This document shows positions 24,801 through 32,785 of a stretch of DNA of 37,721 nt, piece after piece (position 1 is the stretch's first letter; the number at the start of each line of letters is the position of its first letter). Both the position numbers and the translations under genes were made by a program. This stretch comes from Chitinophaga pinensis (GTDB lineage Bacteria > Bacteroidota > Bacteroidia > Flavobacteriales_D > Crocinitomicaceae): contig CAMDNE010000025.1 of NCBI GenBank assembly GCA_945902745.1, forward strand, positions 1 to 37,721, written 5' to 3'. A model generated the notes under the pieces. The model was given only the letters and a program-made list of their open reading frames with translations, made no database searches and was not told the origin of the DNA.

Positions 24801-27800
24801 TTACGCCCAAAACGATCCTCCGAAATCATCTTCCATCGGTGCTTCTTTCAAACCAGCTGCAATTAATTCGTCGTCAGTAAAACAACTTTCAAGTTCTGAA
24901 ATTGAGAAGTGTTTCGATAGTTCATTCAAATCGAAATGATCTGATAATTCGTATATATCAAAACCGGCGCTAGCTAATTCACCGCAGTCAAAACCTGCAT
25001 CGGCTAATTCATCGCATGAATAGTCTCCGTTCTTTAATTCATCAGCTGAATATCCCCCAGATTTACATTCATCTGCAGAATAAGAACCATTTAATTCGCT
25101 CGCATCGTATGATCCATGAAGTTCTTTTGCATCGTAGCTTCCATATAATTCACTTGCCTCATATACACCATGAACTTCTTTTGCATCATATGTACCGTGA
25201 ATTTCATCAGTAGTATATGTATCATGAATATCTTCTGCTGTATAAACACCATGAATATCTTTTGCTTCATAGACACCATGAATATCTTCTGCTGCATAAT
25301 AATCATGTATTTCTTCAGCTGTATAATGTCCATGTATTTCTTCAGCTGTATATGAATCTTTAACTTCTTCTGCTGTATAGATCCCATGAATTTCGTCCGC
25401 AGTGTAAAATCCGTGAATTTCGTCCGCTTTATAAACTCCGTGAATTTCTTCGGCTGTGTATATTCCATGTAATTCTTCGGCTGTATAAACACTTCCATAT
25501 CCACCTGTAAAACTAATCGAGTTTTCAGCCCCACCGGTTCCATCATACATTTCTTGAGCACTATAAACACCGTGCATTTCTTCTACAGAAAATCCTTCTT
25601 TGAGTTCTGCCGAATTATAAACACCATATAATTCATCAGCAGTAAAAGTTTCATGCATCTCTTCTGCTGTATACACTACCCCTCCGAAACCAGAGCCAAC
25701 AGATTCTAGACCAGCTCCGCCTCCACTTCCATCGTGAAGTTCCTGAACGCTATATGCACCTTTCATTTCATCTGCAGGGTACATATCATGTAACTGGAAT
25801 GCAGCATAAGAACCATGTAATTCTTCAGCTGTATATACTCCATGAATGTCCTCTGGTGTATATGAATACTTGATGTCTTCAGCTGTGTAAACACCATGTA
25901 TATCAGAGGCGCTATAAACACCATAAATGTCTTGTGCAGTGTATACGCCGTGAATTTCCTGGGCACTGTATATGCCATGAATCTCATCGGCGGTATAAGT
26001 TGGGACACCGTAAACAGCTAATCCATGAATTTCATCAGCTGCATATACACCGTGAATTTCATTTGCTGGATATACACCGTGGATGTCATCACCTGTATAA
26101 ACACCATGGATGTCACTTGGAGAGTATACCCCATATATTTCACTGGCTGCATAAGTTCCATATATGTCTGCAGCAGTGTAGGAACCATGAATATCACTCG
26201 CCAAATAAACCCCATAAATATCTGATGCTGTATAAATACCGTGAATATCACTCGCTGGATATGTACCATATATATCTTGTGCTGTATATGTTCCATAAAT
26301 ATCCTCTGGTTTATAAATACCATAAATATCCTCTGCTTTATAGACGCCATGAATTTCTGATGCAATGTATGATCCGTAAATATCCTCTGCTTTATATGTC
26401 CCATAAATTTCTGAGGCCACGTATACTCCATGTATTTCTGAAGCATCGTACACACCATAAATCATCGAAGCTAAGTATCCTCCTTCATGAATCTCATTGG
26501 GTGTATATACCCCATGCACATCTTCAGCCGTATAAACACCAACTATTTCACTCGCTTCGTAAACCCCATGAATATCTCTTGCTTCATAAACCCCATGAAT
26601 ATCATGAGATCTGTATATCCCATGTATTTCTTCTGATCTGTAAATTGGATAAATATCTTCGGCTGTATAAATGCCATAAATATCTTCAGGTTTATAAACA
26701 CCGTGAATATCTGCAGCGGTATAAACACCATGTATGTCTTCGGGTGAATAATATTTATAGATCTCGTCTGCTGCAAAAAAACCATGAATATCTTCTGCTG
26801 TATACACCCCATGAATCTCTTTTGGAGAATACACCCCATGAATATCTGCAGCAGTATAAACGCCATGAATATCCTCTGCAGTGTAAACTCTATGTAACTC
26901 TGCTGCAGGAAAAAAACCATGAAGATCCTCAGCAGTGTATACGCCATAAATTTCTTTTGCTGAATAGACACCATGTATTTCTTCACCAGTGTATACTCCG
27001 TGAATGTCTGAAGGCGAATATGATCTGTGAATTTCATCTGCTGTGAACACTCCGTGAATTTCTTCTGCAGTATAATGTCCATGAATTTCATCGGGTTTAT
27101 ATACACCATGGATTTCTTCAGGCGTATATATTCCATGAATTTCTTCTGCAGTATATGATTTATGAACTTCTTCTGCTGTATAGATTCCATGAATTTCTTG
27201 AGCAGTATAAATTCCATGTATATCTTCAGACTTATAAACACCATGAATCTCTTCTGCCGTATATACACCATGAATCTCTTCGGGTGAAAATGACTTATAA
27301 ATCTCTGCAGGGGTGTATACTCCATGAATTTCATCTACAGTGTAGATACCATGAATATCCTCAGCTTTATAAACACCGTGAATTTCTTCTGCTGTAAATG
27401 TCCCGTGCATGTCTAACGGGCTAAACGACTTATACATTTCTTCTACAGAATAAACTCCATGCAATTCGGCAGCACTAAAAACACCATGTAATTCATCGGC
27501 TTTATATGCTCCATGAATTTCACTTGCACTGTATACGCCATGAATTTGTTCTGCAGAGAACATACCATGGATTTCTTTAGCAGAAAAAGAGCCATGAAGT
27601 TCTTCAATGGAATAAACTCTATGTAATTCTTCTAAACTATATTTGCCTTTCAATTCTTCAACGCTATAAGAACCATGAAGATCTTCAACACTAAATGTAC
27701 CTTGCAACTCTTCGGCCGTATATACCCCATGCAATTCAGCGGCAGTTACTTTTCCGTGGATTTCCTCCACCGAAAATGAGTCCTTCAATTCCGCTACAGT

Positions 27801-27947
27801 ATAAGCTTCCGACAATTCTTGGTAAGAATATGCTTCTTTCATTTCTTCAATGGAAATGATTCCTTTCAAATCTTCCGGAGTATATCCATTCGCTTTCATT
27901 TCAGAAATAGAAGCGTTTTCTTGAACTGTTTTATTATTAGTAGCCAT
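24801..27947 (-). CDS. giant 9-residue-repeat protein (HGVYTAEEI-type)
   Basis: A 1048-residue protein from the ATG at 27945-27947; an upstream in-frame ATG at 28001 is part of a palindrome and adds nothing sensible. After about 20 residues the whole protein is roughly 100 units of nine residues, consensus H-G-V-Y-T-A-E-E-I, with aromatic position 4, small or Lys position 5, acidic positions 7-8 and Ile/Leu position 9. The ends are plainer (G-Y-T-P-E-D-L-K-G at the start; A-G-F-D-C-G-E-L-A near the end), resembling the A-G-[YF]-S-A-x-E-L repeats of other bacterial repeat proteins. Glycine-rich breaks occur at about 745-765 and 800-825. Histidine recurs every nine residues. No signal peptide. 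A repetitive solenoid or fibre is likely; the role is unknown. It is divergent from the 27986 gene. Confidence 0.88.
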   Translation of the reverse strand: MATNNKTVQENASISEMKANGYTPEDLKGIISIEEMKEAYSYQELSEAYTVAELKDSFSVEEIHGKVTAAELHGVYTAEELQGTFSVEDLHGSYSVEELKGKYSLEELHRVYSIEELHGSFSAKEIHGMFSAEQIHGVYSASEIHGAYKADELHGVFSAAELHGVYSVEEMYKSFSPLDMHGTFTAEEIHGVYKAEDIHGIYTVDEIHGVYTPAEIYKSFSPEEIHGVYTAEEIHGVYKSEDIHGIYTAQEIHGIYTAEEVHKSYTAEEIHGIYTPEEIHGVYKPDEIHGHYTAEEIHGVFTADEIHRSYSPSDIHGVYTGEEIHGVYSAKEIYGVYTAEDLHGFFPAAELHRVYTAEDIHGVYTAADIHGVYSPKEIHGVYTAEDIHGFFAADEIYKYYSPEDIHGVYTAADIHGVYKPEDIYGIYTAEDIYPIYRSEEIHGIYRSHDIHGVYEARDIHGVYEASEIVGVYTAEDVHGVYTPNEIHEGGYLASMIYGVYDASEIHGVYVASEIYGTYKAEDIYGSYIASEIHGVYKAEDIYGIYKPEDIYGTYTAQDIYGTYPASDIHGIYTASDIYGVYLASDIHGSYTAADIYGTYAASEIYGVYSPSDIHGVYTGDDIHGVYPANEIHGVYAADEIHGLAVYGVPTYTADEIHGIYSAQEIHGVYTAQDIYGVYSASDIHGVYTAEDIKYSYTPEDIHGVYTAEELHGSYAAFQLHDMYPADEMKGAYSVQELHDGSGGGAGLESVGSGFGGVVYTAEEMHETFTADELYGVYNSAELKEGFSVEEMHGVYSAQEMYDGTGGAENSISFTGGYGSVYTAEELHGIYTAEEIHGVYKADEIHGFYTADEIHGIYTAEEVKDSYTAEEIHGHYTAEEIHDYYAAEDIHGVYEAKDIHGVYTAEDIHDTYTTDEIHGTYDAKEVHGVYEASELYGSYDAKELHGSYDASELNGSYSADECKSGGYSADELKNGDYSCDELADAGFDCGELASAGFDIYELSDHFDLNELSKHFSISELESCFTDDELIAAGLKEAPMEDDFGGSFWA
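26732..27434 (-). repeat. 45-residue (135-bp) higher-order repeat within the 9-residue array
   Basis: Going down the minus strand, every fifth nine-residue unit breaks the H-G rule: YKSFSPLDM, YKSFSPEEI, HKSYTAEEI, HRSYSPSDI, HRVYTAEDI and YKYYSPEDI are units 1, 6, 11, 16, 21 and 26 of this stretch (about residues 172-405). That gives a period of 45 residues, which points to growth by duplication of five-unit blocks or to a structural turn every five units. Confidence 0.75.
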
Positions 27948-27962
27948 ATTGGATAGAATGTT

Positions 27963-27970
27963 TAATTTTG
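27963..27970 (+). promoter_or_regulatory. promoter (TAATTTTG) for the 27986-Hsp70 operon
   Basis: Matches TAnnTTTG, 15 bp before the ATG at 27986, giving a very short leader. It lies in the 38-bp gap between the two divergent starts. Confidence 0.5.
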
Positions 27971-27984
27971 TTCTAAAATAAATA

Positions 27985-28002
27985 TATGAATTTAAATTCA
28001 TA
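27985..28002. promoter_or_regulatory. 18-bp perfect palindrome over the start codon; possible operator
   Basis: TATGAATTTAAATTCATA reads the same on both strands and contains the start codon of the 27986 gene. It explains why both strands open with M-N-L-N-S. Position between two divergent units suits an operator, but AT-rich palindromes also arise by chance. Confidence 0.45.
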
Positions 28003-29671
28003 CTCAGCTAAATTAAGAAATTTCAACAATGAACTGCAGAAATTGGTAGATGAAATATCTATTCAAAATAATGCTAATTATCTGATGGATCCTATTAACG
28101 AATTGTGGAATCAATTCGACAGGAATATTCTTAGAATAGATATACTATATGTTAGTAAAATTAAGACTCTTGAAGAATTAAAAAATTGGATTTCTGAAAT
28201 ATCTGAGGATGATTTTGATTCTTTCACAAAAGATGGATTTGTTGAATTTTCTCAAAATGATGTAAGTTTTCGCATTTATGATGAGGACCACTTTCCAATT
28301 AAAAGTTCAAATTCGCTACCAGTACTGATTAAATTATTGATTTGTGAAGAATTAGGTTATGAAGAAGAAGATATACTATACTTTTCACAACGCTTTGCAA
28401 AAGAATCAGTTCTTTTATTGTGTAAGTGTACGAATATAGATTTATTGAAAGCGATCCGCTCTGAAACAGTTAAGTACACTTGGAAAATTCATAAACTAGA
28501 AAAAGATAATTGGAATGATCATTTCCACCAATTAGGTGAAACCAAAGACTTAATTAATTTAATTTCACTCACGCTAAGTTTTAAAAAAATAGCTGAAGCT
28601 ATCAACTCTACAATTGAGAATGAAAACAAAGACTTAAGTGCTCGAAAGATCTCAGTTCAAAATGACCATATGAAGCTTAAGAAGCAGAGTAATCTTCGCG
28701 TTGGTCAAGAATTATTCTCGACATTAAAAATAAATTTACAAAGAAGTTTTAATGAATTTGAAAATGGAATAAACCAGCGTTTTAATGACTTAACGAAAAA
28801 TCAACCTGGTTCATTATATTCATATATACTAGATGAAATTGATTCCATCCATGATCTTGAAGAAGTCAAATCCAATGGTAGTACAAAATATACATTATCA
28901 AAGAAGGCGCTGAAAGAATTGGAATTAAAAGCTAGAGGTGGTTTTGAGGAACATCTAACACATGACGTTATCTCTTTGAATGATTACTTAAAAATAACTG
29001 TTGAAGAAATCGATGATAATTTTAAGAATAATGGATTACAAGGTTTCAATTATTCGGTAAAAGGAGTTTCGAAAAGTGATATGATCTCAAGTATAGAAGA
29101 AGAGTTTCATTTTGACAAACAGCATGATTCAAAAGCTATTAAGAAAGGTTTTATGGCTGTTTTAAGTACTGCTCGTCAACCATATATGATTCTCATTATG
29201 ACCATAGGAATGCTTTCATCCATTCCATCAATGGAGGGATTAAGGAAAGAAATATGGCCTTTATTGATTTTAACATTATTAGTAGGGATATTCTTTGCAA
29301 TAAGGGGACTTAAAAAGAAAAAAATAGAAGAAAAGTCTGAAGAGCTCAAAAAAGTATCAGTATGGCTAAAATCTGAATACAAACGAATTTTTTCGAATAT
29401 AGAGAAAGAATGGAAAACAAAGTATTTTAAAAATGCAAAAGATGAATTTGCCGAAATCTTGATTAGAACGGAAGAAGACCTCCGAATGTTTCAGAATACA
29501 AGAATCGAAAATATTTCTCAAGATACGAATCTGATTCAACGAAAAATTCAAACGCTTGAAGTTTTTGATAAAAAAATAAAAGAGACAAAAAAACGTAAAT
29601 CTCAATTAGAAACGGATATGCAAGCATTGAACTCAGAATTGAAACAATTGTTTATTAAACTAGAGATTTAG
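27986..29671 (+). CDS. coiled-coil protein with a membrane hairpin, partner gene of the Hsp70
   Basis: A 561-residue protein. Residues 1-200 are mixed alpha/beta with no motif I know. Residues 200-290 and 445-560 are long charged helices, likely coiled coils. Two close membrane segments sit at about 396-413 (P-Y-M-I-L-I-M-T-I-G-M-L) and 425-443 (W-P-L-L-I-L-T-L-L-V-G-I-F-F-A-I), so both long domains face the cytoplasm. The plan (helical bundles around a membrane hairpin) recalls bacterial dynamin-like proteins, but there is no P-loop, so a GTPase is ruled out. The Hsp70 gene starts 4 bp after its stop, so the two are tightly linked and probably form a complex or share a substrate. Confidence 0.75.
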   Translation: MNLNSYSAKLRNFNNELQKLVDEISIQNNANYLMDPINELWNQFDRNILRIDILYVSKIKTLEELKNWISEISEDDFDSFTKDGFVEFSQNDVSFRIYDEDHFPIKSSNSLPVLIKLLICEELGYEEEDILYFSQRFAKESVLLLCKCTNIDLLKAIRSETVKYTWKIHKLEKDNWNDHFHQLGETKDLINLISLTLSFKKIAEAINSTIENENKDLSARKISVQNDHMKLKKQSNLRVGQELFSTLKINLQRSFNEFENGINQRFNDLTKNQPGSLYSYILDEIDSIHDLEEVKSNGSTKYTLSKKALKELELKARGGFEEHLTHDVISLNDYLKITVEEIDDNFKNNGLQGFNYSVKGVSKSDMISSIEEEFHFDKQHDSKAIKKGFMAVLSTARQPYMILIMTIGMLSSIPSMEGLRKEIWPLLILTLLVGIFFAIRGLKKKKIEEKSEELKKVSVWLKSEYKRIFSNIEKEWKTKYFKNAKDEFAEILIRTEEDLRMFQNTRIENISQDTNLIQRKIQTLEVFDKKIKETKKRKSQLETDMQALNSELKQLFIKLEI

Positions 29672-29675
29672 GAAT

Positions 29676-31199
29676 ATGTTAATAGGAATTGACTTAGGAA
29701 CAACTTTTTCTTTAGCTGCTACGATTGGTAGAAACGGAGAGCCAATACTCTTGCCAGACAACACGAATAAAAACTTATTTCACACACCTTCTGCAATTCA
29801 CATAGAAGGTGACACTGCATATATTGGAAACGTAATCGAGGCACGATTAGAGCAAAATCCAGGTTTACCTGTAATTCGATTCTTTAAAAGAAATTTTGGA
29901 GAAAAGAAACCACTTTATATCGATAATGATCAAACACCTTGGTACCCAGAAAGCCTTGCTGCACTGATTCTAAAAAAATTGATGGTAGATGCGGAAACAT
30001 ATACTTCTCAACCTGTTGAAGGAGCGGTAATAACAGTTCCAGCTCACTTCAATGATAGACAAAGAAAGTGCATACTGAATGCAGCATCATTGATTAATCT
30101 CCCTATTCTCGGACTTCTTGAAGAACCAATTGCTGCAGCAATGCATTATGGCATTACAAATAAAAAATATGACAAAACCATTCTCGTTTATGATTTAGGT
30201 GGTGGTACTTTTGACATAAGTGTGTTAACAATGAATGCCGAAGGTATTTATGTCATGGGGAAGGACGGTTTAACAGAATTAGGAGGGAAAGAATTTGATG
30301 AAAAAATTGGTGAACTGATCCTAAATCAATTCAAAGAAGTATTGGGCTACGAACTTCCAATGGACGCAAGAAGCCTTTTACATTTGAGACAAATTTCCGA
30401 AGACATTAAAGTTGAGTTGTCAATTCCTGGAACATCATTTATTGATAAAGTGTGTGTTTTAGGTAAACACACACTTGAAGTTCATATCAGCAGGCGTGAA
30501 TTTGAAAAAGCAATTGAATCTTTGCTTGAAGAAACCGAGATGGTGATGGAAAGATGCCTAAAAAGTATAGGTATAAGCACCGCTGATGTTGAGACAGTCA
30601 TTCTTGTTGGTGGTTCATCAATGATACCAATAATAAAGAAACGGCTTAGCAAAATATATTCAGGAGAAAACCAAGAAATTCACTCTCACGAACCAATGAA
30701 GGCGGTAACTTTTGGTGCTGCTTTGCATGCAATGCAATTGTCAGGAAAAACAGTTGATTATGAACTGCCACCAGAATTGAGAGGAGTAACCGGCCATAAT
30801 CTTGGAGTAAAAGCGATAAATCCCAAAACGGGTAGAATCGTGATCGATAATTTGGTAAAAAAGAACATGCCCCTTCCTTGTATTAGTGAGAAAACATATT
30901 ACACGACTAGTTCAGATCAAAAAAGAATGCGCTTAGAAATCATTCAATATATCGATAAAGGAGTGGAAGAGCACAGTTTGGGTCATTTGGTTATAGGTCC
31001 TTTGCCTTCGAACGAAATCAATTACCCGATAAAAGTGAAAATTGAACAACGCAAAGATGGCACAGTATGGTTCAAAGCTTTAGATCCTAAAACCGGAATG
31101 GAAATTGAAAAAGTATTTGGTGATGACGAAGCCGGTATGGCTTCTCTACCTAGACAAAAAGCACTTGTGAATTCAACAATAATTATTGGAGCAGCTTAA
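29676..31199 (+). CDS. Hsp70/DnaK-family ATPase, short form
   Basis: A 507-residue Hsp70-family protein (DnaK itself is about 640). The ATPase domain is complete: phosphate-1 I-G-I-D-L-G-T-T at 3-10, connect region E-E-P-I-A-A-A near 150, phosphate-2 D-L-G-G-G-T-F-D at about 173-180, and the adenosine motif V-I-L-V-G-G-S-S at about 307-314. A reduced beta substrate-binding region follows (M-R-L-E-I-I-Q-Y, then P-I-K-V-K-I-E-Q). The helical lid and the E-E-V-D-type tail are missing. It is thus a specialised Hsp70, not the housekeeping DnaK. No GrpE or canonical DnaJ is in the window; the J-like membrane proteins nearby lack His-Pro-Asp. It is the second gene of an operon with the coiled-coil membrane protein and is followed by a terminator. 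Confidence 0.93.
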   Translation: MLIGIDLGTTFSLAATIGRNGEPILLPDNTNKNLFHTPSAIHIEGDTAYIGNVIEARLEQNPGLPVIRFFKRNFGEKKPLYIDNDQTPWYPESLAALILKKLMVDAETYTSQPVEGAVITVPAHFNDRQRKCILNAASLINLPILGLLEEPIAAAMHYGITNKKYDKTILVYDLGGGTFDISVLTMNAEGIYVMGKDGLTELGGKEFDEKIGELILNQFKEVLGYELPMDARSLLHLRQISEDIKVELSIPGTSFIDKVCVLGKHTLEVHISRREFEKAIESLLEETEMVMERCLKSIGISTADVETVILVGGSSMIPIIKKRLSKIYSGENQEIHSHEPMKAVTFGAALHAMQLSGKTVDYELPPELRGVTGHNLGVKAINPKTGRIVIDNLVKKNMPLPCISEKTYYTTSSDQKRMRLEIIQYIDKGVEEHSLGHLVIGPLPSNEINYPIKVKIEQRKDGTVWFKALDPKTGMEIEKVFGDDEAGMASLPRQKALVNSTIIIGAA

Positions 31200-31222
31200 A
31201 TTCTCGATTTGATTCAAAGTAA

Positions 31223-31243
31223 AAAGGGGGACTAGCCCCCTTT
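31223..31243. terminator. bidirectional terminator between convergent genes
   Basis: AAAGGGGG (31223-31230) and CCCCCTTT (31236-31243) form a stem around ACTAG. It serves the Hsp70 gene on the plus strand and the thioredoxin-fold gene on the minus strand. Confidence 0.8.
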
Positions 31244-31263
31244 AAAACATCATCTCCATTAAT

Positions 31264-32136
31264 CTATTCTTCATTATAGATTTCTGTCAATTCGTCGATT
31301 AGTTCCTGCCTTGCATATGTATCTGCTCCGAAAATATCATTGAATGGGTTTAACAACAGGTCAACTCCTTTTTCAATTATCGTTAAATCTTCGGTTTTGC
31401 GCGCATCTTCAACCAATGTTATTAACATGATTTTTATTTTTGTTTCAACCATATCAGGAAAAAGGTTATGGTATTTAGTTGGATTTTGAAGAAATTCTTT
31501 AGAAAACTTATTTTCCAGATCATTAATTCCCAAACAAAAGATTAAAAATTCATTTTCATCTTCTAAAGCTAATTCAGGAAAAAGAGAGAGGTAATCTTTA
31601 ACAACTGGCTCTGTATCTATGTCTTGATTCAACATCTCAGCAATAAATTCTTTCAAAAATTCTTTTTCGCGGTTGCCGCTTTCATATTTCTGAGTTAATT
31701 TAAATATTTGCGTTGATTCCGGAAATATTACAGCATTGCTACCATCCAATATTTCTTCTGAAGATACAGCACCTACTATTTTTTTTACTAATACATTTTC
31801 CGGTGAGAGAAAGAGCATGGTAGGATAAGAGTTTAGTTCATATTCTGTCATGAGAAATGTTCCATCGCCTTTTTCGCCATCCAATTTTATACTAACGAAA
31901 TGTTCGTTCATAAATTGACCTAATGCATCGTCTACAAATACATTATTCGAGAGATACTTACATGGTCCGCACCAGGTTGCATACACGTCAATAAAAACAT
32001 GTTTTCCTTCTTTTTTAGCTTTTAACAAAGCTTCTTTTAGAGTTAGCGGCTGAAACTTTATTCCAGCTGCGATTGCCATGTTGGATGCCAAAAAAAATAG
32101 GCAGACGAACAGGAGGTTTTTTTTCATCATTTTCAT
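31264..32136 (-). CDS. exported thioredoxin-fold protein (CGPC active site)
   Basis: A 290-residue protein. Residues 1-24 are a signal peptide (L-L-F-V-C-L-F-F-L-A-S, A-I-A-A). The thioredoxin domain covers about 28-140 with W-C-G-P-C (Cys56 and Cys59) and the cis-proline loop S-Y-P-T (Pro about 107). Residues 145-290 are a helical extension without a clear family. It most likely acts as a periplasmic thiol-disulphide reductase or isomerase. Three close ATGs (32136, 32130, 32127) are possible starts and do not affect the mature protein. The opposed Hsp70 gene and the upstream FKBP-bearing gene make a folding theme here. The spacer upstream (32137-32377) shows no further gene. Confidence 0.88.
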   Translation of the reverse strand: MKMMKKNLLFVCLFFLASNMAIAAGIKFQPLTLKEALLKAKKEGKHVFIDVYATWCGPCKYLSNNVFVDDALGQFMNEHFVSIKLDGEKGDGTFLMTEYELNSYPTMLFLSPENVLVKKIVGAVSSEEILDGSNAVIFPESTQIFKLTQKYESGNREKEFLKEFIAEMLNQDIDTEPVVKDYLSLFPELALEDENEFLIFCLGINDLENKFSKEFLQNPTKYHNLFPDMVETKIKIMLITLVEDARKTEDLTIIEKGVDLLLNPFNDIFGADTYARQELIDELTEIYNEE

Positions 32137-32377
32137 AATCCTTGCTTTTATATGGTTTAATAAGTAGAACTATGTATGCGTACATAATATTGTGTAAAGT
32201 TTTTACGAAATTGTTAAATTGTTGTTATTTTTTCTATCGATAATTCGAGAAGCAATTTTTGAAGAATTAAACAATCATTTATCCATTTTTGGAAAATCAC
32301 TATTTAAGTTGAAATGGTGCTCGCAATGATTTAGAATTAATATTAGTAACTTTCAAAACCAAATTTCAAGATATTAT

Positions 32378-32785
32378 TTAGCAGATTTCGACCCTTGATT
32401 TGCGGCTTTTTGAAGCCATTTTTTTGCTTCTTTCGTCCTCTCCTCCTCAGTCAATGATTCTCCATAAACACCTTACGAATAAGCCTTCCATATATCGTAT
32501 TGAGCGCGCGTAACTCCTTGTTTTGTGGCTTTCATAATCCAATTATAAGCTTCAGGATCATTCGAACCTATAGAAGAAGACCCCAATTCATACTGAACTT
32601 CAGGGAGTCCTTGATTTGCCGCCTTTACTAACCATAAGATTCACTGTAACTTTTTTCACACCCCTACCTAGCAATAAGCACGTGTACCATTCATATTGAC
32701 CATTAGAATCACCTCGTTCAGCACTTTTTCGATACCATTTGGCGGCCTGCGGTTTTTCTACTAGAAGATAAGAAGTCTTTCTTCG
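32378..32785 (-). pseudogene. orphan, decayed Sel1-repeat C-terminal module
   Basis: On the minus strand, directly after the stop of the FKBP-bearing gene, Sel1-type repeats can be read in pieces: A-A-K-W-Y-R-K-S-A-E-R-G-D, then after frame changes L-V-K-A-A-N-Q-G-L-P-E-V-Q-Y-E-L-G, then A-Y-N-W-I-M-K-A-T-K-Q-G-V-T-R-A-Q-Y-D, then an in-frame TAA, then E-A-K-K-W-L-Q-K-A-A-N-Q-G-S-K-S-A-K and a stop at 32378-32380. At least one frameshift (near 32640) and one nonsense codon (near 32475) make it inactive. No J-like start belongs to it, so it looks like a displaced C-terminal module of the same paralogue family. Confidence 0.75.

Noticed and set aside
25934-27046. 370-codon open frame on the plus strand opposite the nine-residue repeats, and similar long antisense frames opposite the 14-residue repeats
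   Set aside because: They exist only because a 27- or 42-bp repeat without stop in one antisense frame stays open; the products are His/Tyr- or Leu/His-rich low-complexity strings.
27948-28001. N-terminal extension M-N-L-N-S-Y-I of the giant repeat protein
   Set aside because: It is the mirror of the opposite gene's start caused by the palindrome; the ATG at 27947 opens the recognisable sequence.
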